From the NCBI GenBank assembly GCA_017940465.1, contig JAGAYN010000002.1, positions 1 through 55,862 of the forward strand: DNA of 55,862 nucleotides, read 5' to 3'. Source of the DNA: Bacteroidales bacterium. GTDB taxonomy: Bacteria; Bacteroidota; Bacteroidia; Bacteroidales; P3. The notes beneath the pieces were generated by a model. The model saw only the letters and a list, made by a program, of their open reading frames with translations, did no database searches and was not told where the DNA came from. A program made the position numbers and the translations under genes. Below, in pieces: positions 49,799 to 55,862 of the stretch; positions within the stretch are counted from its first letter, which is position 1; the number at the start of each line of letters is the position of its first letter.

Positions 49799-50997
49799 GG
49801 ATAGAACCGCTCATCGCTGTACGCTACCTGTTCGCACGAAAGCAGCGATCGGTAGTGAATGTTATCTCCTGGATATCACTTATAGGTTTGATGGTCAGTA
49901 CAATGGCCCTGATAATTGTGCTGGCGGTCTATAATGGAATAGGGGAAATCACCAAGAGCCTTTTCAATACATTTGACCCGGAGCTTGTCGTAGCACCAAC
50001 CGAAGGGAAGACATTCCTCTACACGCATATCAGTTGGAACGACAGCGACATCGAAACGGTGTCTCCTATGGTGAATGAGTCGGCATGGGTGACCTATGGG
50101 GACAGACAGGCAATCGTGACCCTACGTGGGGTAGATGCCAACTACAGCAGCCTGACAGGTCTGGATACATTCCTCTCGGATGGAGAGTATCTGCTTGGAC
50201 AGGGTGAGGTGACGACCTTGATAGTGGGAGGAGAACTGTTCTATAATATGGGGATGCGTCTTCCGTCAAACCTGGCGGCTGCAGTGCATATCCCCCGGCG
50301 AGGGAGTACATCAATTGGCACAACCCTGGACGATGCATTCCGTATCGGCTATGCATACCCTGTGGGGAACTTCTTTATACAGCAGGACATTGACAGCAAA
50401 TATGTGGTAACCGACATAGACTTTGTCCGTGGATTGATGAATTATTCGCCCGATGAATGCACGGAAGTAGCGCTAAAATTGAAGGATGGAGCCAGCGTGG
50501 CGAAGGTGAAACGACGGATGATGGAGAGGTTTTCCCGGTCGGGCATTCCCCTGACTGTGAAGGACCGCTATGACCAACAGCCCTTGTATTTCAAGATATT
50601 CCGTACCGAGCGATTAGGGATATACCTGATATTATCGCTCATTGTGCTGATTTCCACCCTGAGCCTTGTGGCCTCGCTGTCGCTACTTATTATAGGGAAA
50701 CACAGGGACATCTTCGTATTGGGAAGCATGGGTATGGAGCGCAGCCGCATACGCAGGGTGTTTATACTCGAGGGACTGCTGATATGCGCTGTGGCAGTGG
50801 TAGCGGGACTGCTGCTGGGCTTCGTGGTATGCTTCCTGCAACAGCAGTTCGGCATTATCCGTATGGGCAACGGCTCCTTCGTGGTCGAGGCGTTTCCTGT
50901 GGCCATGCGGGCCAGGGATTTTCTGGCCACCTTCCTGCTGGTGATGGCCATCAGCAGCCTTGCCGTGCTGCTTACCGTGCGGCGCGCAAGGATATAA
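49795..50997 (+). CDS. FtsX-like ABC transporter permease, LolC/LolE type
   Basis: A 400-residue inner-membrane protein. One N-terminal membrane segment (ISLIGLMVSTMALIIVLAVYNG) precedes a periplasmic MacB-PCD-like domain, then three segments near the C-terminus (LILSLIVLISTLSLVASLSLLI and following). Start MRIEPLIAVRYLFARKQ is typical of LolE-like permeases that release lipoproteins to the outer membrane. No ATPase gene is adjacent. The order rbfA-permease is common in Bacteroidota as I recall it. Confidence 0.88.
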   Translation: MRIEPLIAVRYLFARKQRSVVNVISWISLIGLMVSTMALIIVLAVYNGIGEITKSLFNTFDPELVVAPTEGKTFLYTHISWNDSDIETVSPMVNESAWVTYGDRQAIVTLRGVDANYSSLTGLDTFLSDGEYLLGQGEVTTLIVGGELFYNMGMRLPSNLAAAVHIPRRGSTSIGTTLDDAFRIGYAYPVGNFFIQQDIDSKYVVTDIDFVRGLMNYSPDECTEVALKLKDGASVAKVKRRMMERFSRSGIPLTVKDRYDQQPLYFKIFRTERLGIYLILSLIVLISTLSLVASLSLLIIGKHRDIFVLGSMGMERSRIRRVFILEGLLICAVAVVAGLLLGFVVCFLQQQFGIIRMGNGSFVVEAFPVAMRARDFLATFLLVMAISSLAVLLTVRRARI

Positions 50998-51005
50998 CTG
51001 CCGTT

Positions 51006-51746
51006 CTACAGCGTCTTGTTCAGGAACTCGTAGGTCTCCAGCACCTTGGCTACCTTGCGGTCGCAGGTTAAATCGGAGAGGGCTTGGGCGTACAGCGTGT
51101 TGTGCGTATCGGTACCCATAAACTCCACCCACTTGTTATCCAGCATGGTATAGGCTTTCTTCCTGGCCTCGTCGCCATAGAATCCGCCGAGCGACAGCGC
51201 GTTGATCTGGAAGTATACTCCCTGGTTTTTGAGCTGCTCCATGCGGCTGCTGTTTACACTGAGGTAGGGATAGCGCTCGGGATGAGCCAGGATTACCTCG
51301 TAGCCCTTCATCTGCATGTCGAATATCAACTCGTCGCAACCCATAAGCTGCTGGTGCAGCGGGAACTCCACCAAGACATATTTTCCGGCAATCTGCAGGA
51401 ATCTGGGGGCTTCCAGTCGGGGAGCGAAGCCGGAATCGATACGGTATTCGCCGGCAATACCCGCCAACTCTATCTCCACACCTGCCTCTTTCACCTGCCT
51501 TTTCAGTTCCTCGTATCGAGCCTTGATATCCTCTTCGTTGTTGGGAAAGCGGGGAACGCAGAAGTGCGGCGTGATGAACACCTTGCTATAGCCCACGGCC
51601 TTGAGGGTCTGCAGGCACTCGATGCTTTCTTCTACACATTTGGAACCGTCGTCCACCCGGGGTACCAGGTGGCAGTGCATGTCGGTTCCGAGGGCCTCGA
51701 ATATGGGACGCGGTTCGCGTTTTGTCTTGAATAGATTGAAGAACAT
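51006..51746 (-). CDS. CpsB/YwqE-like PHP-domain tyrosine phosphatase
   Basis: A 246-residue protein. The PHP metal sites are visible: GTDMHCHLVPRVDDGSK, FITPHFC, LAHPERYPYL and MGTDTHN. Relatives are manganese-dependent tyrosine phosphatases controlling capsule synthesis by acting on BY-kinases. No capsule genes lie next to it here. It is 15 bases downstream of murA in the same direction and ends eight bases from the convergent permease gene. Confidence 0.88.
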   Translation of the reverse strand: MFFNLFKTKREPRPIFEALGTDMHCHLVPRVDDGSKCVEESIECLQTLKAVGYSKVFITPHFCVPRFPNNEEDIKARYEELKRQVKEAGVEIELAGIAGEYRIDSGFAPRLEAPRFLQIAGKYVLVEFPLHQQLMGCDELIFDMQMKGYEVILAHPERYPYLSVNSSRMEQLKNQGVYFQINALSLGGFYGDEARKKAYTMLDNKWVEFMGTDTHNTLYAQALSDLTCDRKVAKVLETYEFLNKTL

Positions 51747-51761
51747 ATTGATGAGTCCGGA

Positions 51762-53084
51762 TTAGTTGTCTAAACGTCTTATATGGGCTCCTAATTGAGC
51801 CAAGCGGGAATCTATGTGTTGGTATCCGCGGTCTATCTGCTCCACGTTGTCTATACGGCTTACCCCCTCGGCGCTGAGGGCTGCTATGAGCAGGGCCACG
51901 CCGGCACGTATGTCGGGCGATGCCATGCGCACCCCGCGTAGTTTGTGCTCGCGGTCCAGGCCGATCACTGTGGCGCGGTGGGGGTCGCAGAGGATAATCT
52001 GGGCACCCATGTCGATGAGTTTATCGACAAAGAACAGGCGGCTTTCGAACATCTTCTGGTGTATCAGCACACTGCCTTTGGCTTGTGTGGCCACTACGAG
52101 GGCAATCGATATGAGGTCTGGTGTGAATCCGGGCCAGGGCGCGTCGGCCACAGTCATGATACTCCCGTCCATGAAGCGCTCTATCTCATAGTGTTCCTGG
52201 GCGGGCACATAGAGGTCGTCACCCCGTTGCCACACCTCGATGCCGAGCCTGCGGAACACCTGCGGGATGAGCCCCAGGTGTTCCACCTGGGCATTCTTGA
52301 TGGTGAGGTCGCTTTCTGTCATGGCTGCCATGCCGATGAACGAGCCCACCTCAATCATATCCGGCAGCAACCGGTGCGAGCAGCCGTGCAGCTCCTTCAC
52401 ACCGCGTATGGTGAGCAGGTTGCTGCCCACGCCCGATATCTTGGCACCCATGGCGTTGAGCATCTTGCACAACTGGTATACATAGGGTTCGCAGGCGGCG
52501 TTCATGATGGTGGTGGTGCCGCGTGCCATGACGGCTGCCATGACAATATTGGCCGTGCCGGTGACGGATGCCTCGTCCAGCAGCATGTAGCACCCCTTGA
52601 GGTGCTTGGAACGGGCATAGTAGGCACCGCGTTTATACTCCACCTCTGCGCCGAGCCGCTCCATGCCGATGAAGTGGGTGTCGAGCCTGCGGCGGCCGAT
52701 TTTGTCGCCACCCGGCTGGGGCACCACGGCCTGTCCGAAGCGTGTCAGCAGCGGCCCCACCATCATGATGCTGCCGCGCAGGGCTCCCGCCTGCTGGCGG
52801 AACTCGGGGCTGTGCAGTATGTCGAGGTTCACCTGGTCGGCCTGGAACTCGAATGTGCGGCCGCTCTCGCAGGTGCCTGCCGCGTCCTGCCTGACGCTGA
52901 CGCCCAGCAGTTTGAGCAAGTCAATCAGTTTGTTCACGTCCCTGATGTCGGGCACATGCTCGATGCGCACCTTGTCGGACGTGAGCAGCACGGCACACAG
53001 CACCTGCAAGGCCTCGTTCTTGGCGCCCTGCGGGGTGATTTCGCCGTGCAGCCGGTGGCCACCTTCTATCTCGAAACTGCTCAT
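51762..53084 (-). CDS. murA: UDP-N-acetylglucosamine 1-carboxyvinyltransferase, Asp form
   Basis: A 440-residue enzyme for the first committed step of peptidoglycan synthesis. GGHRLHGEITPQGAKNEAL is the substrate region, and LDTHFIGMERLGAEV follows the active loop. At the catalytic position, PQPGGDKIGRR has Asp127 in place of the usual Cys115 of E. coli; Asp variants are active and insensitive to fosfomycin. The start MSSFEIEGG at 53084 overlaps the DUF4290 stop. The same frame is open upstream, which matters for a possible frameshift fusion. Confidence 0.94.
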   Translation of the reverse strand: MSSFEIEGGHRLHGEITPQGAKNEALQVLCAVLLTSDKVRIEHVPDIRDVNKLIDLLKLLGVSVRQDAAGTCESGRTFEFQADQVNLDILHSPEFRQQAGALRGSIMMVGPLLTRFGQAVVPQPGGDKIGRRRLDTHFIGMERLGAEVEYKRGAYYARSKHLKGCYMLLDEASVTGTANIVMAAVMARGTTTIMNAACEPYVYQLCKMLNAMGAKISGVGSNLLTIRGVKELHGCSHRLLPDMIEVGSFIGMAAMTESDLTIKNAQVEHLGLIPQVFRRLGIEVWQRGDDLYVPAQEHYEIERFMDGSIMTVADAPWPGFTPDLISIALVVATQAKGSVLIHQKMFESRLFFVDKLIDMGAQIILCDPHRATVIGLDREHKLRGVRMASPDIRAGVALLIAALSAEGVSRIDNVEQIDRGYQHIDSRLAQLGAHIRRLDN

Positions 53085-53698
53085 TTCTTCTTTTTTTTCT
53101 TCTTCTTGTTGTTGCTTTCCCTTTTGGCGGCGGCGGCGGCCATGGCGTCGATGTATATCTTCGAGTCGCGGAACTGGAAGCTGTCCGGAAGGACCAACTT
53201 GCCCCCCGAGAGCTCGGTCAGCTGTTCGCGTATGAGGCCGTCGTCCACCGAGTCGCGGTTCCACTGGAGGTACTGCCGCTTCATCGTGTGCGCTATCTGC
53301 TCGGTCAGGTGGGTACGTTCCTCGCTTTCCGGCATCTCCGCCACGGCGTGTATCATGTCCTCCAGGGCGCGTCCGTAGTGGCGGTAGGTGATGTTGCCCT
53401 CGCGGTAGAAGATATGGCGCGGGACGGCGCGGCCGTTGGGTTCGCGGTGGATGGGGTAGGGGCAGTCGACATCGAGCTCATAGTTGGCCATCAGCATGAG
53501 GTGGTCCCACAGGGTGCGGCGGAAATCGCTGCGGTCCCGCACCTTGGGATTCACTATGGCCATCGCATTGACGATGGTGGCGGCCACGCGCGACCGCTCC
53601 TCGCGGTCGTCGATGGTCTTGGCATAGTTGATCATCTTGTAGATGAGGCGCCCGTAGTCGGTGATGTCCAGATGCTCGCGTTGTGTGTTGTATTCCAA
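53081..53698 (-). CDS. DUF4290 family protein
   Basis: A 205-residue, Bacteroidota-specific protein (MEYNTQREHLDITDYGRLIY), helical, ending in a tail of eight Lys. Function unknown; the gene regularly sits just before murA in this phylum, as I recall. The Lys codons form an A8-G run, including A_AAA_AAG, next to the stop codon that overlaps the murA start. Confidence 0.85.
   Translation of the reverse strand: MEYNTQREHLDITDYGRLIYKMINYAKTIDDREERSRVAATIVNAMAIVNPKVRDRSDFRRTLWDHLMLMANYELDVDCPYPIHREPNGRAVPRHIFYREGNITYRHYGRALEDMIHAVAEMPESEERTHLTEQIAHTMKRQYLQWNRDSVDDGLIREQLTELSGGKLVLPDSFQFRDSKIYIDAMAAAAAKRESNNKKKKKKKK
53087..53103 (-). promoter_or_regulatory. Slippery A-rich run at the DUF4290-murA junction
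   Basis: The minus strand reads codons AAG AAA AAA AAG AAG AAA TGA. A slip of -1 on A_AAA_AAG would read Glu-Glu and continue into MurA at its own Met. No downstream stimulating structure was identified. Confidence 0.4.
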
Positions 53699-53737
53699 GG
53701 TGTCTTTCGTTTTGTGAAGGTTTCAGGTCGTTGTCTT

Positions 53738-54343
53738 TCAGAATATCCACGGCGTCCCGCAGCGCCCCGGGTCGTATATCAGGGGGCTTGCGTAGGGGTA
53801 TCCCATGGGGTAGGGGGCGACGGTGCCGTAGTGGTCGTGCACGATGTGGAAGTACATCGAGAAGGTGCCCAGGCTTTCGCTTTCGTAATCCAGGCCGCCG
53901 TTGAGCATGGTGGCGCCGACAGGCAGGGCGCCGTCGAGCCACAGCGGTTGCAGCCCGCCCGTCACGTGTGCCACCGAGCCCCATATCCGCAGGCGGTCGT
54001 TCACCTGGTATTCCGCGCCCATGGCGGCGGCCGCCAGGCGGGGGGGGCGTTGGCGGGGGGCCAGGCTACGGGGGCCGAGGCCGTGCAGGGTGCGGTCGCC
54101 CAGCAGGGTGCCTGCCACGGCGAAGCCGCCGTGCAGCGTCAGCCGTTCGGATGCGCGGTAGTCGAAGCGCGGCGCCACCCATTGCGTAGCCGCCATGCGG
54201 CCGAAGCCGAAGGCCACGCTGCTGCCGGCCGAGAGGTGGGTCTCCCACCGCCCGGCGCTGTCCGCCGCCGGCACTGCCCGCTGTGCCGTGGCCACGCAGG
54301 CCAGGGCCAGTAGGGTCGCCAGTATGATCGCCTTTTTATACAT
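53738..54343 (-). CDS. Hypothetical exported protein
   Basis: A 201-residue protein with signal peptide (MYKKAIILATLLALACVATAQ). The rest is beta-rich (WETHLSAGSSVAFGFGRMAATQW, RLTLHGGFAVAGTLLGD), with a YGTVAPYPMGYPYASP segment near the end. It resembles a small outer-membrane barrel, but no family was recognised. Weak candidate promoter upstream at 54411-54444. Confidence 0.65.
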   Translation of the reverse strand: MYKKAIILATLLALACVATAQRAVPAADSAGRWETHLSAGSSVAFGFGRMAATQWVAPRFDYRASERLTLHGGFAVAGTLLGDRTLHGLGPRSLAPRQRPPRLAAAAMGAEYQVNDRLRIWGSVAHVTGGLQPLWLDGALPVGATMLNGGLDYESESLGTFSMYFHIVHDHYGTVAPYPMGYPYASPLIYDPGRCGTPWIF

Positions 54344-54410
54344 TAATGCCTTTATAACGGCCGAAAGGTGCTTTTATTGTCGGAAATGGCATTTTTCTTT
54401 CAATTTTGAT

Positions 54411-54444
54411 GCAATACTCTGGTTACCAGTGTAATATATTTTCC
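54411..54444 (-). promoter_or_regulatory. Candidate promoter GGAAAATAT-N19-TATTGC
   Basis: The minus strand has GGAAAATAT (complement of 54436-54444), 19 bases, TATTGC (complement of 54411-54416), the same pair and spacing as at 19439-19472. Confidence 0.4.
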
Positions 54445-54529
54445 GCAAACCGTCGCCGCAAACCCCTCGGAAAGCCCCAAAATCGGCCGTTTGCAACTGC
54501 CACATTGCCAGCATCTTAAAGGCATCCCC

Positions 54530-54551
54530 TTTTTCTCCTCTTTTTCTCCTC
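54530..54551. repeat. 11-bp tandem repeat (site F)
   Basis: TTTTTCTCCTC occurs twice in tandem, at 54530-54540 and 54541-54551, within a pyrimidine-rich tract. The unit matches the 30111 unit TATTTCTCCGC at 9 of 11 positions. Confidence 0.75.
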
Positions 54552-54645
54552 TTCCTATCCTCTTGCTCTCCTTCAGGGATGGGGGAGGTGAATGGGAAGG
54601 ATTTTCCATGCCGTTCCGGAAAATGTTCGTACCGTTTCTCTGAAA

Positions 54646-54710
54646 AAAACACGAATGGCCACGAATTGCCCATTCATAATTAATGGTAAATTCATGGCCA
54701 TTCGTGTTTT
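54646..54710. repeat. Long palindromic element
   Basis: AAAACACGAATGGCCA (54646-54661) is the exact reverse complement of TGGCCATTCGTGTTTT (54695-54710). A nested CCATT ... AATGG lies in the loop. The 462-base gap 54344-54805 also holds promoters and site F, and no gene. Confidence 0.88.
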
Positions 54711-54729
54711 AATGTTTTTTTCATGCGTC

Positions 54730-54763
54730 TTTGGTTTAAATCAAAAATTATTATGTAAATTTG
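54730..54763 (+). promoter_or_regulatory. Promoter of the PrsW-like gene
   Basis: TTTG at 54730-54733, 22 bases, TAAATTTG at 54756-54763. Confidence 0.6.
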
Positions 54764-54805
54764 CAGCGCGAAACGACATGCCATGAATCCAAGAAAACCG
54801 CTGCC

Positions 54806-55555
54806 ATGAACATAGTCTTCCTCTCCGCGGTGCTGCCGGTGGCGGTGCTGCTGTGGTTCGTCTACCGCCGCGACCGCCTCCATCCCGAGCCGCTCGGCAA
54901 GTTGCTGCTCACCTTCCTGGCCGGATGCTTCAGCGTGGTGCCTGCCGCCGCGATGGAGGCCCTCCTCTCCGCCTTCGGCCCCGGCCTGCCGGTCCTGGAC
55001 GGGCTCTACAACGGCTTCGTCGTGGCCGGCCTGAGCGAGGAACTCTGCAAGCTGGTGCTGCTGATGCTGGTCGTGTGGCGCAGCCCCCATTTCGACGAGT
55101 ATTTCGACGGCATCGTCTATGCCGTCTACCTCTCGCTGGGTTTCGCCTGCGTGGAGAATGTGATGTATGTCTACTCCAGCACCGACGCCCTCGCCACCGC
55201 CCTGATGCGCGGCCTGCTGGCCGTGCCGGCGCACTTCCTGTTCGCCGTCACCATGGGCTACCACCTCTCGCTGGCCAAGTTCGACCCCTCCGACCGCAGC
55301 CGCCACCTCTTCCACGCCCTGTTCTATCCCCTGCTCCTACACGGCACCTACGACGCCCTCCTGATGGTGGGCGAGGGCCTGGGCGACACCCCCGGCGGAC
55401 TGGCTGTGAGGGGGGTGCTGATGGTGGCATTCATTGTGTTCGACGTGCAGATGTGGCGCTGGGGCATCCGGCGCATCAAGCGGATGCAGGAGCGCTCGCA
55501 GGAACAGGATTTCGACCCGTCGAACCCCTTCGAGGGATTCACGTGGAATGTATAA
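54806..55555 (+). CDS. PrsW family intramembrane protease-like protein
   Basis: A 249-residue protein with about seven membrane segments. PrsW motifs: VAGLSEELCKLVLL (EExxK), GFACVENVMYVYS, and LLLHGTYDALL with His. PrsW proteases cut membrane-bound anti-sigma factors in Bacillus; the substrate here is unknown. The start MNIVFLSAVLPVA at 54806 is chosen over earlier in-frame codons that lack a membrane segment. Single-gene unit. Confidence 0.85.
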   Translation: MNIVFLSAVLPVAVLLWFVYRRDRLHPEPLGKLLLTFLAGCFSVVPAAAMEALLSAFGPGLPVLDGLYNGFVVAGLSEELCKLVLLMLVVWRSPHFDEYFDGIVYAVYLSLGFACVENVMYVYSSTDALATALMRGLLAVPAHFLFAVTMGYHLSLAKFDPSDRSRHLFHALFYPLLLHGTYDALLMVGEGLGDTPGGLAVRGVLMVAFIVFDVQMWRWGIRRIKRMQERSQEQDFDPSNPFEGFTWNV

Positions 55556-55568
55556 ATTTAACATATTT

Positions 55569-55602
55569 TAACTTTGTCGTTCCGATAAAGTCAGTAACTT
55601 TG
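55569..55602 (+). promoter_or_regulatory. Promoter region of the last gene, with duplicated TAACTTTG
   Basis: TTTG at 55573-55576, 18 bases, TAACTTTG at 55595-55602. The upstream TTTG is itself part of another TAACTTTG (55569-55576). A run of G (about 55632-55640) lies in the leader. Confidence 0.7.
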
Positions 55603-55700
55603 TCCTGTTGCTTGCTTTCCCCGCAATTTTAGGGGGGGGGTGAAAATCAATAAGTTAGAAGACAGTCAAAACATTATTACAAACCAAAAAACCTAACAAC

Positions 55701-55862
55701 ATGAGAAAAATCTCTACCCTTTTCGCCCTGCTGGCGGCCCTATGGCTGCTGCCGGGATCGGCATGGTCGCAACAGACCGTCACCATCGCCAACGGAACAG
55801 ACCAAGATTGGTACATCCCATTCTACGGTTCCTACACCGACTACGGCGAACAGACCGAGTTC
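55701..55862 (+). CDS. N-terminus of exported surface protein, cut by window edge
   Basis: The first 54 codons of a gene running off the right edge. Signal peptide MRKISTLFALLAALWLLPG followed by QQTVTIANGTDQDWYIPFYG and SYTDYGEQTEF. The opening resembles the first domain of large Bacteroidales T9SS surface proteins ([15 protein letters not shown] patterns). The visible part cannot give a function. Confidence 0.7.
   Translation, partial: MRKISTLFALLAALWLLPGSAWSQQTVTIANGTDQDWYIPFYGSYTDYGEQTEF

Noticed and set aside
1-55862. tRNA, rRNA, transposase or phage genes
   Set aside because: None seen on either strand by motif reading; a tRNA could only be excluded firmly by a dedicated search.

Overview
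The window reads as chromosomal DNA of a GC-rich member of the Bacteroidales (Bacteroidota), probably an uncultured gut lineage; the family cannot be fixed by eye. The basis is promoters of the Bacteroidota type (TTTG, about 19 bases, TAnnTTTG) in front of many genes, surface proteins ending in type IX secretion (T9SS) sorting domains, Bacteroidota-restricted families (DUF4290, DUF4252-like, DUF4369-thioredoxin, LptC as a lipoprotein), and a MurA with Asp in place of the usual catalytic Cys. No rRNA, tRNA, insertion sequence, prophage or CRISPR array was seen.

Layout. 1-1435: a DUF4252-like secreted protein and a PIN-type toxin-antitoxin pair lying between two 46-base promoter-bearing direct repeats. 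1839-6008: a large BspA-like leucine-rich-repeat surface protein. 6076-12757 (minus): pyrH-frr-birA, then a lipoprotein-pssA-queA-comF operon. 12758-13095 and 19417-19801: intergenic regions carrying matching 11-base tandem repeats in opposite orientation. Between them, 13096-19416 (minus): an eight-gene, tightly overlapping operon (S41 protease, TlpA-like thioredoxin, Mrp, NifU-like, cobalamin adenosyltransferase, DUF2795, DUF2520, TatD). 19802-23126: an adhesin-like T9SS substrate, a Gdx-type SMR exporter with a strongly structured leader, and a YoeB-like toxin-antitoxin pair. 23254-28651: a deoxyhypusine-synthase-family protein, an LtaS-like phosphotransferase, elongation factor P, a glutaminyl-cyclase-like M28 lipoprotein and a Rieske-like lipoprotein. 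28713-36988 (mostly minus): ackA, a SprT-like protein with a tiny lipoprotein, fabD (plus), a glycine-rich YGGGN-repeat surface protein, a C69 dipeptidase and a ParE-like toxin-antitoxin pair. 37246-45341 (plus): pth, coaX, a glycosyltransferase broken at a C8 tract, an outer-membrane protein, a TPR protein, lptC, lpxD and an SGNH hydrolase. 45375-50997: an NYN nuclease-like gene, an M1-like T9SS peptidase, a beta-barrel protein, rbfA and an FtsX-type permease. 51006-55862: a CpsB-like PHP phosphatase, murA, DUF4290, a hypothetical protein, a PrsW-like protease and the start of another surface protein.

Together the genes cover envelope biogenesis (murA, lpxD, lptC, LtaS-like, pssA, fabD, OMPs), T9SS cargo with a probable N-terminal glutamine cyclase, translation (frr, efp, rbfA, queA, pth), cofactors (birA, coaX, cobalamin) and three small toxin-antitoxin modules.

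The most unusual signals are: (1) intergenic tandem repeats with a period of exactly 11 bases at seven sites plus one single-unit copy, in three sequence families; (2) a toxin-antitoxin cassette bracketed by duplicated promoters; (3) a glycosyltransferase whose frame is broken at a C8 tract, suggesting phase variation or a sequencing error; (4) an A_AAA_AAG slippery site that could join DUF4290 to MurA; (5) a leader with mutually exclusive helices before the Gdx exporter.
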